Both the position numbers and the translations under genes were made by a program. Shown piece after piece: positions 15,705-23,883 of a stretch of 64,000 bases of DNA. Each line of letters begins with the position of its first letter. Position 1 is the stretch's first letter. Source of the stretch: Pseudonocardia nematodicida (lineage in GTDB: Bacteria; Actinomycetota; Actinomycetes; Mycobacteriales; Pseudonocardiaceae); the NCBI RefSeq assembly GCF_040105385.1, contig NZ_JBEDNQ010000006.1:334490-398489 (forward strand), written 5' to 3'. A model generated the notes under the pieces. The model searched no databases, had not been told where the DNA came from, and saw only the letters and a program-made list of their open reading frames with translations.

Positions 15705-16731
15705 ACAGCGCCGTCCCGGCGGACTTGAGCGACTCGCAGGCCTCGATCACGCGCTCGCTCATCGCGACCTCGGCCTTCTTCAGGTACGACCGCGGGTCGT
15801 AGGCCTTCTTGTTGCCGACCTCGCCGTCGATCTTCAGGACGCCGTCGTAGTTGGAGAACATGTGCGCCGCGATCGGACGGGTGAAGGCGTACTGGGTGTC
15901 GGTGTCGACGTTCATCTTGATGACGCCGTAGCCCAGCGACTCGTGGATCTCCTCGAGCAGCGAGCCCGAGCCGCCGTGGAAGACCAGGTCGAACGGCTTC
16001 TCGCCGGCACCGGCACCGAGCTTCTCGCGAGCCACCTCCTGGCCCTGCTTCAGGATCTCCGGGCGGAGCTTGACGTTGCCCGGCTTGTAGACGCCGTGCA
16101 CGTTGCCGAAGGTCGCGGCCAGCAGGTAGCGGCCCTTCTCGCCGGCGCCGAGCATCTCGACGGTGCGCTCGAAGTCGCCGGGCGCGGTGTAGAGCTTGTC
16201 GTTGATGTCGTGCGCGACACCGTCCTCCTCGCCGCCGACGACGCCGATCTCGACCTCGAGCACGATCTTCGCCTTGACCGCCTCGTCGAGCAGCTCGGCC
16301 GCGATCTTGAGGTTCTCCTCGAGCTCGACCGCGGAGCCGTCCCACATGTGCGACTGGAACAGCGGGTTCTGCCCCTTGTTCACGCGCTCCTGGCTGATCG
16401 CGATCAGCGGGCGGACGAAGCCGTCGAGCTTGTCCTTGGGGCAGTGGTCGGTGTGCAGCGCGATGTTCACCGGGTACTTGTCCGCAACGACGTGGGCGAA
16501 CTCGGCCAGGCCGACCGAGCCGGTGACCATGTCCTTCACCCGGGTCCCGGACAGGAACTCGGCACCGCCGGTGGAGACCTGCACGATGCCGTCCGAGCCC
16601 GCCTCGGCGAACCCGCGCAGCGCGGCGTTCAGGGTCTCCGTGCTGGTCACGTTGATCGCCGGGTAGGCGAACTCGCCGCTCTTGGCGCGGTCCAGCATCT
16701 CGTTGTAGATCTCGGGCGTGGCGATCGGCAC
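15694..16731 (-). CDS. fba: Class II fructose-bisphosphate aldolase
   Basis: A 345-residue class II (zinc) aldolase that cleaves fructose-1,6-bisphosphate to DHAP and glyceraldehyde-3-phosphate. Zinc/catalytic residues are in ALHTDHCPKDK (about residues 92-102), LEVEIGVVGGEEDGV, TFGNVHGVYKPGN and FHGGSGS, with KMNVDTDTQYAF near the end. Length and motifs match the mycobacterial Fba. The GTG start has a GAGGAGG ribosome site. The final codons and stop lie in a 54-bp hairpin. The essential glycolytic role is established for the family. Confidence 0.97.
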   Translation of the reverse strand: MPIATPEIYNEMLDRAKSGEFAYPAINVTSTETLNAALRGFAEAGSDGIVQVSTGGAEFLSGTRVKDMVTGSVGLAEFAHVVADKYPVNIALHTDHCPKDKLDGFVRPLIAISQERVNKGQNPLFQSHMWDGSAVELEENLKIAAELLDEAVKAKIVLEVEIGVVGGEEDGVAHDINDKLYTAPGDFERTVEMLGAGEKGRYLLAATFGNVHGVYKPGNVKLRPEILKQGQEVAREKLGAGAGEKPFDLVFHGGSGSLLEEIHESLGYGVIKMNVDTDTQYAFTRPIAAHMFSNYDGVLKIDGEVGNKKAYDPRSYLKKAEVAMSERVIEACESLKSAGTALSRS

Positions 16732-16889
16732 GGTCGGCCTCCTCGACGTTCGCGGTCGCTGCGGTCACAGCGCTTCGGCGGTCAGTATCACGCACTCACG
16801 GGGGTGTGCGACCGCTGTCGCCCGATGCCACTGATCACCCTTACGGACGGTGGATCGGACGAGCCGCGAAGATCGTCAGGGGTGGTCGC

Positions 16890-16895
16890 TAGGCT
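16890..16895 (+). promoter_or_regulatory. TAGGCT -10 box for a leaderless sigma-factor mRNA
   Basis: TAGGCT lies seven bases before GTG 16903, the spacing expected when transcription begins on the start codon. No ribosome binding site is visible there. No convincing -35 element is seen. Confidence 0.4.
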
Positions 16896-16902
16896 GGTCC
16901 CC

Positions 16903-17580
16903 GTGGAGGAGGAGCGGGCGGAGAACGCCGTCGACCGGACGCTCGGTCGGTTGCGCGCCATCGACACCCGTCCGGCGCCCGAGGGCACCGGGCCGTTCGC
17001 GACCCCGCTTCCCCCGGACGGGCCAGGCGGGTCGGGCGGCCATCCGGCCGAGCAGCCGCTGACGCTCGCCGATCTGTATCGCGACCACCGGCTGCGGCTG
17101 GTCCGCCTGGCAATGCTGCTCGTCGACATCCCGGCCACCGCCGAGGACGTCGTGCAGGAGGCCTTCACCGGGCTGCACCGGCACTGGACGGGCCTGCGGG
17201 ACGAGACCGCCGCCGTCGCCTATCTGCGCGCGGCGGTGGTGAACGGCTCCCGCTCGGTGCTGCGCCGCCGTCGCACGGCCCGGGAGTACGTGCCGCCGCA
17301 CGCGGCGAACGCCCGGTCGGCCGAATCGCTCGCCATGCTCTCGGCCGAGCACCAGTCGGTCGTCGACGCGCTCGGGTTGCTCCCGCCGCGGCAACGGGAG
17401 GTGCTCGTGCTGCGCTACTACGGCGGCCTGACCGAATCGGAGATCGCCGAGGCGGCCGGGATGAGCCGGGGCACGGTGAAATCGACCGCCAGCCGCGCGC
17501 TCGACGCGGTCCAGCGGATCATGGCCGACCAGCAGGCCGGCGCGGCCGGCCGGCGCGGCACGGCGGGAGACGTGCGATGA
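16903..17580 (+). CDS. ECF-type sigma factor (SigE/SigM-like)
   Basis: A 225-residue sigma-70-family factor. A 60-residue Pro/Gly-rich N-terminal leader precedes region 2 (LADLYRDHRLRLVRLAMLLVD, then AEDVVQEAFTGLHRHW, ending in LRAAVVNGSRSVLRRRR) and region 4 (LGLLPPRQREVLVLRYYGGLTESEIAEAAGMSRGTVKST). It directs RNA polymerase to unknown stress promoters. GTG 16903 is favoured by the leaderless -10 box; GTG 16882 is the alternative. It overlaps by ATGA with a small membrane protein that could regulate it, although that lacks a recognisable anti-sigma domain. Confidence 0.88.
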   Translation: MEEERAENAVDRTLGRLRAIDTRPAPEGTGPFATPLPPDGPGGSGGHPAEQPLTLADLYRDHRLRLVRLAMLLVDIPATAEDVVQEAFTGLHRHWTGLRDETAAVAYLRAAVVNGSRSVLRRRRTAREYVPPHAANARSAESLAMLSAEHQSVVDALGLLPPRQREVLVLRYYGGLTESEIAEAAGMSRGTVKSTASRALDAVQRIMADQQAGAAGRRGTAGDVR

Positions 17581-17930
17581 CCGGACCGCAGGACCCGCAC
17601 CGGGACGAGGCGGCCCGCCGGGTGGGCGAGGCGCTGCAGGCGCAGGCCCGCGGGCGCCCGATGCCGACGTCGCGGCAGGCGGCCCCGCCGCCGGGGCCAC
17701 CGCGGGTCCCGGGCCGGGTCCCGCCGCCCGCGCCACGTCCGGCTCCGCCCCGGGACCGCCCCGCGCCGTCCCCGGCCGCCCGGTCCGGCGCCGGCGCGAC
17801 GACCGCCGGGTCCGCGACCACCCAGATCGTATGGGCCGCGGTGATCGCGCTGCTGGTCGGCGCGCTGCTCGGTGGTGGCCTCGCACTGGTGTCGGTGCTC
17901 CTGCCGGGAGCACTGCCGCCGATCGGCTGA
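17577..17930 (+). CDS. Pro-rich single-pass membrane protein next to sigma factor
   Basis: A 117-residue protein. The first 80 residues are Pro/Arg/Ala-rich and probably disordered in the cytoplasm; residues 84-108 (IVWAAVIALLVGALLGGGLALVSV region) form one membrane helix. The ATG overlaps the sigma-factor stop (ATGA), so production is coupled. The arrangement (sigma factor followed by a one-helix membrane protein) is that of sigma/anti-sigma pairs, but the zinc-binding HxxxCxxC motif and ASD fold are missing. An anti-sigma role is only a hypothesis. Confidence 0.65.
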   Translation: MTGPQDPHRDEAARRVGEALQAQARGRPMPTSRQAAPPPGPPRVPGRVPPPAPRPAPPRDRPAPSPAARSGAGATTAGSATTQIVWAAVIALLVGALLGGGLALVSVLLPGALPPIG

Positions 17931-18036
17931 TCCGGCGGGCGGTTCCCGACCCGGTGTCCGATTCGGAGTCCGGCGTCCCGGGTCCGGCGGCATCTGCCGG
18001 TCCGGGGGCGTCCGCGCCCCGGTACCGTTTCATCTC

Positions 18037-18768
18037 GTGACGGTTCTCGCCTCGTGGCTCGACCCGGCGGTCATCATCTCCTCGCTCGGCCCGTGGGCCC
18101 TGGTCGGAGTCGCCGCGATCGTCTTCGCCGAGTGCGGCCTGCTGCTCGGCTTCTTCCTGCCCGGGGACTCGCTGCTGTTCACCGCCGGGCTGTTCGTCGC
18201 CCAGGGCGCGATCGGCGTCCCGCTGTGGCTGGTGTGCGTGGTGCTGGTCGTGGCCGCCGTCGCCGGGAACGCGGTCGGGTACGGGATCGGCTACCGGGCC
18301 GGGCCCGCGGTGTTCGACAAGCCGAAGTCGCGGCTGTTCGACCCGAAGCACGTACAGCGGACACACGTGTTCTTCGAGCGCTACGGCACCCGGGCCGTCG
18401 TGCTCGGGCGGTTCGTGCCGATCGTGCGGACCTTCATCACGGTCAGCGCAGGTGTCGCGCGGATGGATCCGCGACGCTACCTGACCTACTCGCTGCTCGG
18501 TGGGATCGCCTGGGCCGCCGGGGTCACGGTGCTGGGGTATCTGCTGGGCGGGTTCGCGTTCGTCCGCGACCACATCGACCTGATCCTGGTCGCGGTCGTG
18601 CTGGTGTCGGTGCTGCCGATCGTCGTCGAGGTGATCCGGGCGCGGTCCATCGCGCGGCGCACCGCGCCCGCCGGGCCGGAGGTCGCGGACCCGACCGCCG
18701 CGACCCTGCGGATGCCGGTGGTCGACTCCCGGCGCCGCGACGACGATCCGCGCCGCCCCCGGCGCTGA
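18037..18768 (+). CDS. DedA/SNARE-associated family membrane protein
   Basis: A 243-residue DedA-type protein. The family core EcGLLLGFFLPGDSLLFTAG (about residues 31-50) and the GRFVPIVRTFITVSAGVARM region with conserved FxPxxR and GxxxM are present, with about five membrane segments and a basic tail. DedA proteins move phospholipids or undecaprenyl phosphate across the membrane. GTG 18037 lies eight bases after a TACCGT box, suggesting a leaderless mRNA. In mycobacteria a DedA gene (Rv0364) also lies next to fba. Confidence 0.88.
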   Translation: MTVLASWLDPAVIISSLGPWALVGVAAIVFAECGLLLGFFLPGDSLLFTAGLFVAQGAIGVPLWLVCVVLVVAAVAGNAVGYGIGYRAGPAVFDKPKSRLFDPKHVQRTHVFFERYGTRAVVLGRFVPIVRTFITVSAGVARMDPRRYLTYSLLGGIAWAAGVTVLGYLLGGFAFVRDHIDLILVAVVLVSVLPIVVEVIRARSIARRTAPAGPEVADPTAATLRMPVVDSRRRDDDPRRPRR

Positions 18769-18827
18769 CCCTCGCCCGGCCCCGGCCCCCACCCCGTTCA
18801 CCGTCCCGCGCACCGCGCCCCGCGGCT

Positions 18828-18891
18828 CCGCCGAGATACGTGTCAGCGGGCTCTGGAGATCGACAACTCCCTCTGAGGCGCATCTCGGCGG
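18828..18891. terminator. Hairpin between convergent DedA and TrmH genes
   Basis: Arms CCGCCGAGAT (18828-18837) and ATCTCGGCGG (18882-18891) are perfect; shorter inner pairings (TCAG/CTGA, GGAG/CTCC) can extend the stem. The 280-bp convergent intergenic stretch holds nothing else recognisable. Bidirectional termination is the likely role. Confidence 0.55.
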
Positions 18892-19048
18892 GGATTCGGG
18901 AGCGCCCGGCGGGAGCAGGCCTGCCGCCACCCACCGGCACGCGCCGCATCCTCCGCCGGCGTCCGGCCCCGTGCTCCGCCCGCTTCGCACCCGTCGCGGG
19001 GTCGTCGCTGGGGGGGCGAAGCTCGACGAACCGGTGTGCAGCGCTCCC

Positions 19049-19726
19049 TCACCAGGCGGTGGACGGGTCCGCGTGCTGCCGGATCCAGGTGTGCATCACG
19101 ATTCCGGCGGCGACGCCGGCGTTGATCGACCGGGTCGAGCCGAACTGGGCGATCGACACCGCGAGGTCGGCGGCGTCCCGGATCTCCGCGGACAGGCCGG
19201 GTCCCTCCGAGCCGAACGCCAGTACGCAGTCGCGGGGCAGCTCGGTGCGCTCGAGCGGCACCGCGCCGGGCAGGTTGTCCACCGCCACCACGGCCAGGCC
19301 GAGCGCGCGGGCGGCGTCCACGAGGTCCGCCGCGGTCGCGTGGTGGTGCAGCGCCAGGTAGCGGTCGGTGACCATCGCGCCGCGCCGGTTCCACCGCCGT
19401 CGTCCCACGATGTGCACGCCGGCCGTGCCGAACGCGTTCGCCGTCCGGACCACGGTCCCGATGTTGTGGTCGTGCCCGGGGTTCTCGATCGCGACGTGGA
19501 ACGGGTGCGCCCGGCGGGCCAGGTCCGCGGCGACCGCCTCCCGTCGCCAGTACCGGTAGCCGTCGACCACGTTGCGCCGGTCACCGTGCTCGAGCAGCTC
19601 GGGGTCCCAGTGCTCCCCGACGGGCCACGGCCCGTCCCACGGCCCGACACCGACCTGTCCCGGGACCGACCACTCGCTCGGCCCCGTGTCCCCGGCGGGA
19701 TCCGGGTCGGGGGGTGGCGAGGTCAT
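19049..19726 (-). CDS. TrmH/SpoU-family RNA 2'-O-methyltransferase
   Basis: A 225-residue SPOUT methyltransferase. Motif 1 is HNIGTVVRTANAFG (about residues 83-96), motif 2 is LAFGSEGPGLS and motif 3 is SIAQFGSTRSINAGVAAGIVMHTW, which form the knotted SAM site. It methylates ribose in tRNA or rRNA; the nucleotide is unknown. The first 65 residues are a poorly conserved extension. ATG 19726 overlaps the pyrE stop (ATGA). The order SDR-pyrE-trmH resembles mycobacterial Rv0382c-Rv0380c. Confidence 0.88.
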   Translation of the reverse strand: MTSPPPDPDPAGDTGPSEWSVPGQVGVGPWDGPWPVGEHWDPELLEHGDRRNVVDGYRYWRREAVAADLARRAHPFHVAIENPGHDHNIGTVVRTANAFGTAGVHIVGRRRWNRRGAMVTDRYLALHHHATAADLVDAARALGLAVVAVDNLPGAVPLERTELPRDCVLAFGSEGPGLSAEIRDAADLAVSIAQFGSTRSINAGVAAGIVMHTWIRQHADPSTAW

Positions 19727-20280
19727 CCCAGCTGCAGGTCGGCCAGCCCCAGCAGCGCCCGGTAGGGCACGCCCTCGGCCTCGACGGCCTGCCGCGCACC
19801 GGTGTCCCGGTCGACCACGGTGCACACCCCGACGACGTCGCCGCCGGCCTGCAGCACCGACCGCACCGCGGTGAGGGCGGACCCGCCGGTGGTCGAGGTG
19901 TCCTCCACGACGAGCACCGGGCGACCGGCGACGTCCGGCCCCTCGATGAGCCGCTGCATGCCGTGCCGCTTGGTCTCCTTGCGGACCACGAAGGCGTCGA
20001 CCGGGTCGGCGTCCGGATCCTGGGCGACGGCGTGCAGCACCGCGGTCGCGACCGGGTCCGCGCCGAGCGTGAGGCCACCGACGGCCCGGTAGCTCCAGTC
20101 CGCCGTCAGGTCCCGCAGCAGCCGCCCGATCAACGGGGACGCCTCGTGGTGCAGCGTGACGCGGCGCAGGTCGACGTAGTAGTCGGCCTCGGCACCCGAG
20201 GACAGCGTGACCTTCTCGTGCACGACGGCGAGGTCGCGCACCAGCGCGGCCAGCCGGGCCCGGTCGCCGTGCGCGCTCAC
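19723..20280 (-). CDS. pyrE: Orotate phosphoribosyltransferase
   Basis: A 185-residue type I phosphoribosyltransferase that makes OMP from orotate and PRPP in pyrimidine synthesis. The PRPP loop is in VLVVEDTSTTGGSALTAV (about residues 121-138). ADYYVDLRRV, GGLTLGADPVATAVLHA and FVVRKETKRHG (catalytic flexible loop) are all present. GTG 20280 overlaps the SDR stop (GTGA) and gives the normal start VSAHGDRARLAALVRDL; longer frames run into the SDR gene. Middle gene of a three-gene operon. Confidence 0.95.
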   Translation of the reverse strand: MSAHGDRARLAALVRDLAVVHEKVTLSSGAEADYYVDLRRVTLHHEASPLIGRLLRDLTADWSYRAVGGLTLGADPVATAVLHAVAQDPDADPVDAFVVRKETKRHGMQRLIEGPDVAGRPVLVVEDTSTTGGSALTAVRSVLQAGGDVVGVCTVVDRDTGARQAVEAEGVPYRALLGLADLQLG

Positions 20281-21050
20281 GTGCGGTCCCTGTCGAGGCC
20301 CGCGAGGAGCCGGCGCAGCACCGGGCGGGGGAGCACCCCGGCCAGCCCGACGATCGCCTTGTACTGCCGTGACGGCACCGATACCACCCGTCCTCTGTCC
20401 AGATCGGTCAAGCCCTCGTCGACCACCCGCGAGGCCTCCAGCCACAGCGGGCCGCGGCGGGCGCCGGCGTCGATCCCGGCCCGCTCGTGGAACTCCGTAC
20501 GCACGTATCCGGGGCACAGCGCCATCGCGCGGACCCCGGTGCCCTGCACCGCCCGCGCGATGCCCTCGGTGAACGCGACGACCCACGCCTTGTCCGCGGA
20601 GTAGGTCGACCCGCGACCGGACAGGAACGCCGCCACGCTCGCGACGTTCACCACCGCCCCGGCCCCGCGGTCGACCATGCCGGGCACCGCGGCCCGGGTC
20701 AGCTCCAGCACGCTCGCGACGTTGACCTGCAGCTGGCGGTTCAGGTCCGCCGGGTCGCACCGCAGGAACGCCGAGCCGAGCGCGAGCCCGGCGTTGTTGA
20801 CCAGCAGGTCCACCGGCGCGACGTCGGGATCGGTCAGCCGCCGGGTCACGCGGGCCCGCTGCTCGGCGTCGGCCAGGTCCGCGGGCAGCACCTCGACGGC
20901 GACGCCGAGGTCGCGGTAGCGCGACGCGGCGGCCTGCAGGCGGTCCACGTCGCGGGCCACGAGCACGAGGTCGCGGCCGTCGGCGGCGAGCCGGTCGGCG
21001 AAGGCGGCCCCGATCCCCGACGACGCGCCCGTGATCATGACGGAGGGCAC
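20277..21050 (-). CDS. Short-chain dehydrogenase/reductase
   Basis: A 257-residue classical SDR. TGASSGIG cofactor motif (residues 6-13), NNAG (about 88-91), catalytic Ser in VVNVASVAAF and the active-site tetrad continuing as YSADK (about residues 150-154) are all present. GTG 21050 is chosen over the upstream codon because TACGCT lies six bases before it, as in a leaderless mRNA, and VPSVMITGASSGIG fits the family. First gene of the operon with pyrE and trmH. The substrate is unknown. Confidence 0.88.
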   Translation of the reverse strand: MPSVMITGASSGIGAAFADRLAADGRDLVLVARDVDRLQAAASRYRDLGVAVEVLPADLADAEQRARVTRRLTDPDVAPVDLLVNNAGLALGSAFLRCDPADLNRQLQVNVASVLELTRAAVPGMVDRGAGAVVNVASVAAFLSGRGSTYSADKAWVVAFTEGIARAVQGTGVRAMALCPGYVRTEFHERAGIDAGARRGPLWLEASRVVDEGLTDLDRGRVVSVPSRQYKAIVGLAGVLPRPVLRRLLAGLDRDRT

Positions 21051-21202
21051 GCGGCGAGCGTAGTCCGTCGGTCCCGACCCCACGCGCGCGCGGCGGGACC
21101 GCGCTACACGGAGTGTGACTCTGCCGACACTGTTGCGTAGCGACCTCGTGAGACGGACCGCTCTCGCGTGCTCGGCCGTTATCGACCCTTTACCGTCGAG
21201 GC

Positions 21203-22801
21203 ATGACGTCCGAGGCGCTGTCGATCCGGCGACCCGACGACCCGTCCCGGCCCGGGACCGGTGAGCTCCCCACCGGCCCCTCTCCCCGGCACTCCCGCGT
21301 CGCCGTCGTGGGTTCGGGCTTCACGGGTCTCGCGGTCGGGCTCGCGCTGCTGCGCCGGGGGGTCCACGACTTCGTGCTGCTGGAGCGCGCCGACGACGTC
21401 GGCGGCGTCTGGCGGGACAACACCTACCCGGGCGTCGGCGTCGACACCCCGTCGCCGCTCTACCAGCTGCGCGCCATGACGAACCCGGACTGGTCGGCGT
21501 TCTACGCCCCCGGCCACGAGGTGCAGGACTACGCCCGCCGGCTGGCGCGCTCGACCGGCCTGCTCTCCCACGTCCGGTTCGGTGCGGACGTGCTGTCCGC
21601 CCGGTGGGACGACGGCGAGACCTGCTGGCGGATCGACACGCCGCTCGGCGAGTTCACCGCGGACGTGCTCGTCAGCGCCGCGGGATTGGTCGCGGACCCG
21701 AAGCTGCCCGACGTGCCCGGACTGGCCGAGTTCGACGGCCCGGTGTTCCACTCGGCGCGCTGGGACCACGCGACCGAGCTCGCCGGGAAGCGCGTGGCGG
21801 TCGTCGGGACCGGGGCGACGGCCGTCCAGCTCGTCCCGGAGCTGCAGCCGGTGGTCTCCGAGCTGCACGTCCTGCAGCGGACCCCGGCCTGGATCATGCC
21901 GAAGCCGGAGCGCCCTGTCGGTGAGCGGACCCGCCGCGCGATCGCCGCCAGCCCGACGCTGTCGAAGGTGCAGTTCGACCTGATCTACGCCGGCGCCGAG
22001 GTGCTCGCCGCGACCCGCCGGTCGAAGTGGCTGCGCGACACGCTGACGAAGGTCGGACGCCGGCACCTGGCCGCCCAGGTCCCGGATCCGGAGCTGCGGG
22101 AGCGGCTCACCCCGGGCTTCGACTACGCCTGCAAGCGCCCGCTGGTCTCGAACACCTACCTGCCGGCGATGAACGCGCCGAACAGCATGCTGCACACCGG
22201 GGGGCTCGCCCGCGTCGCGGGGAACACCGTCGTCTCCGGCGACGGGACGTCCGCCGAGGTGGACGCGATCGTGCTCACCACCGGGTTCGAGGTCGGGGCG
22301 ACCGCACCGATCGCGCACCGCATCCACGACGCCCGCGGCCGGTCGCTGCACGACCACTGGGGTGCCTACCCGCGCGCCTACCTGGGCATGAACTACCCGG
22401 GCTTCCCGAACCTGTTCCTCATGCAGGGCCCGAACGCCACCAGCGGCGCGAGCTCGACGCTGCTGTTCTCCGAGACGCAGGCCCGCTACGTCGCCGACGC
22501 GGTCTGCCGGATGGCCGACGAGGGCATCAGCGCGCTCGACGTGCGCCCCGAGATCGAGGCCCGCTGGACCGAGCGGATCCGGCGCCGCTCGTCCCGGACC
22601 GTGTACGAGACCGGTGGCTGCTCCAGCTACTACCAGAACGACGAGGGCTTCAACGTCGTCATGTGGCCGGCGAACACCCTCGAGTACCAGCTGCGCACCC
22701 GGCGGTTCCGGCTGGCGCCGTTCCGCGCCGTGCGCGGCCGGACCGGCGCCGGACGCCCGCTGGAGCCGCTGCGGCCGGTCCGCCTGGCCGCCACGGCCTG
22801 A
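21203..22801 (+). CDS. Flavin-containing (Baeyer-Villiger-type) monooxygenase
   Basis: A 532-residue NAD(P)H/FAD monooxygenase. FAD-binding VAVVGSGFTGLAVG (about residues 33-46), the BVMO fingerprint FDGPVFHSARWDH (FxGxxxHxxxW), and NADPH-binding VAVVGTGATAVQLV are in the correct order. NMNYPGFPNLFLMQGPNA-type text near residue 410 is also characteristic. It probably inserts oxygen next to a ketone or oxidises a soft nucleophile; the substrate is unknown. ATG 21203 follows TACCGT at six bases. The gene is convergent with the deaminase gene; a 44-bp hairpin separates them. Confidence 0.92.
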   Translation: MTSEALSIRRPDDPSRPGTGELPTGPSPRHSRVAVVGSGFTGLAVGLALLRRGVHDFVLLERADDVGGVWRDNTYPGVGVDTPSPLYQLRAMTNPDWSAFYAPGHEVQDYARRLARSTGLLSHVRFGADVLSARWDDGETCWRIDTPLGEFTADVLVSAAGLVADPKLPDVPGLAEFDGPVFHSARWDHATELAGKRVAVVGTGATAVQLVPELQPVVSELHVLQRTPAWIMPKPERPVGERTRRAIAASPTLSKVQFDLIYAGAEVLAATRRSKWLRDTLTKVGRRHLAAQVPDPELRERLTPGFDYACKRPLVSNTYLPAMNAPNSMLHTGGLARVAGNTVVSGDGTSAEVDAIVLTTGFEVGATAPIAHRIHDARGRSLHDHWGAYPRAYLGMNYPGFPNLFLMQGPNATSGASSTLLFSETQARYVADAVCRMADEGISALDVRPEIEARWTERIRRRSSRTVYETGGCSSYYQNDEGFNVVMWPANTLEYQLRTRRFRLAPFRAVRGRTGAGRPLEPLRPVRLAATA

Positions 22802-22806
22802 CGGCC

Positions 22807-22850
22807 CTGTGAGTACTTTTCGTGGTCCTGACCACGAAAAGTACTCACAG
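22807..22850. terminator. 44-bp perfect hairpin, copy 1
   Basis: Twenty-base arms beginning CTGTGAGTACTTTTCG enclose a CCTG loop; every base of the arms pairs. It lies between convergent genes and contains the last Leu codon and TGA stop of the minus-strand deaminase. A near-identical copy is at 33250-33293. The A/T-rich centre of each arm makes a short U-run on either strand. Confidence 0.85.
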
Positions 22851-23840
22851 GTGCCAGCGGCGCGCTTGGTCGGCGAGGGCGGTGCGGGTGGGTTCGTCCA
22901 GGAAGGACGACTCGAAGGAGTTCACGGCCAGGGTGCGCAGCTCGTCGTCGCCGAACCCGAGCCCGTCGCGGACGGCGGCGTAGTTCTCGTCGACGTAGCC
23001 GCCGAAGTAGGCCGGGTCGTCGGAGTGCACCGAGACGTTGAGCCCGGCCGCGAGCATCTCCGGCAGCGGGTGCAGCCCGATCCCGGGCACGGCGCCGAGC
23101 CGGACGTTCGACAGCGGGCAGACGGTCAGCGGGGTGCGGTCCCGTGCCAGCCGGGCCACCAGCTCGTCGTCCTCGATCGCCCGGATGCCGTGGTCGACGC
23201 GGCGGACTCCGAGGTCGTCGAGGGCCTCCCGGACGTAGGACGGCGGCCCCTCCTCACCGGCGTGCGCGACCGGCTCGAGACCCAACGCCCGCGCCTTGCC
23301 GAAGACGGCCGCGAACCCCGACGGCGGGTGGCCGACCTCGGCGGAGTCGAGTCCCACGCCGACGATCCGGTCCAGGAACGGCTCGGCGGCACGCAGTGTC
23401 GCCTCGGCGTCGGCGGCCGGCTGGTCGCGCAGGAAGCAGAGGATCAGCCCGGCCGAGACGTCCCCGGCGTGCGCGTCGATCGCGTCGGTGAGCCCGCCGA
23501 CGACGTCGCTCATCGGCACGCCGCGCGCGGTGTGCGCCTGCGGGTCGAAGAACATCTCGACGTGCCGCACGCCCTGGTCCGGGCAGCGCCGCAGGTAGGC
23601 CGACGCCAGCTCGGCGAAGTCCTCCCGGGTCCGCAGCACCGCCATGTTGGCGTAGTAGATGTCCAGGAAGGACTGCAGGTCGGTGAAGCTGTACCGGGCC
23701 CGCAGGTCGTCGACGTCGGCGTACGGGAGCTCGACGTCGTGCCGCCGGGCCAGCTCGAACACGGTCTCCGGTTCGAGCGTGCCCTCGATGTGCAGGTGGA
23801 GCTCGGCCTTGGGCAACGGCGGGGTCCCGGTCGTCGTCAT
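22845..23840 (-). CDS. Adenosine/adenine deaminase family protein
   Basis: A 331-residue zinc amidohydrolase. HLHIEGTL (zinc His pair, about residues 15-22), GLDSAEVG, HAGEEG (third zinc His plus catalytic Glu) and SVHSDDPAYFG (catalytic Asp pair) match the ADA fold. The segment VEMFFDPQAHTARGV and HIEGTLEPE are more typical of the adenine deaminase subgroup than of true Add, so free adenine may be the substrate. ATG 23840 is used; 23852 is an alternative. The last codon and stop lie in the 44-bp hairpin. Confidence 0.88.
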   Translation of the reverse strand: MTTTGTPPLPKAELHLHIEGTLEPETVFELARRHDVELPYADVDDLRARYSFTDLQSFLDIYYANMAVLRTREDFAELASAYLRRCPDQGVRHVEMFFDPQAHTARGVPMSDVVGGLTDAIDAHAGDVSAGLILCFLRDQPAADAEATLRAAEPFLDRIVGVGLDSAEVGHPPSGFAAVFGKARALGLEPVAHAGEEGPPSYVREALDDLGVRRVDHGIRAIEDDELVARLARDRTPLTVCPLSNVRLGAVPGIGLHPLPEMLAAGLNVSVHSDDPAYFGGYVDENYAAVRDGLGFGDDELRTLAVNSFESSFLDEPTRTALADQARRWHL

Positions 23841-23883
23841 CGAACGGATCATCCCCGCCCGGCCGTGAGGCCTGCCGCGCGGG

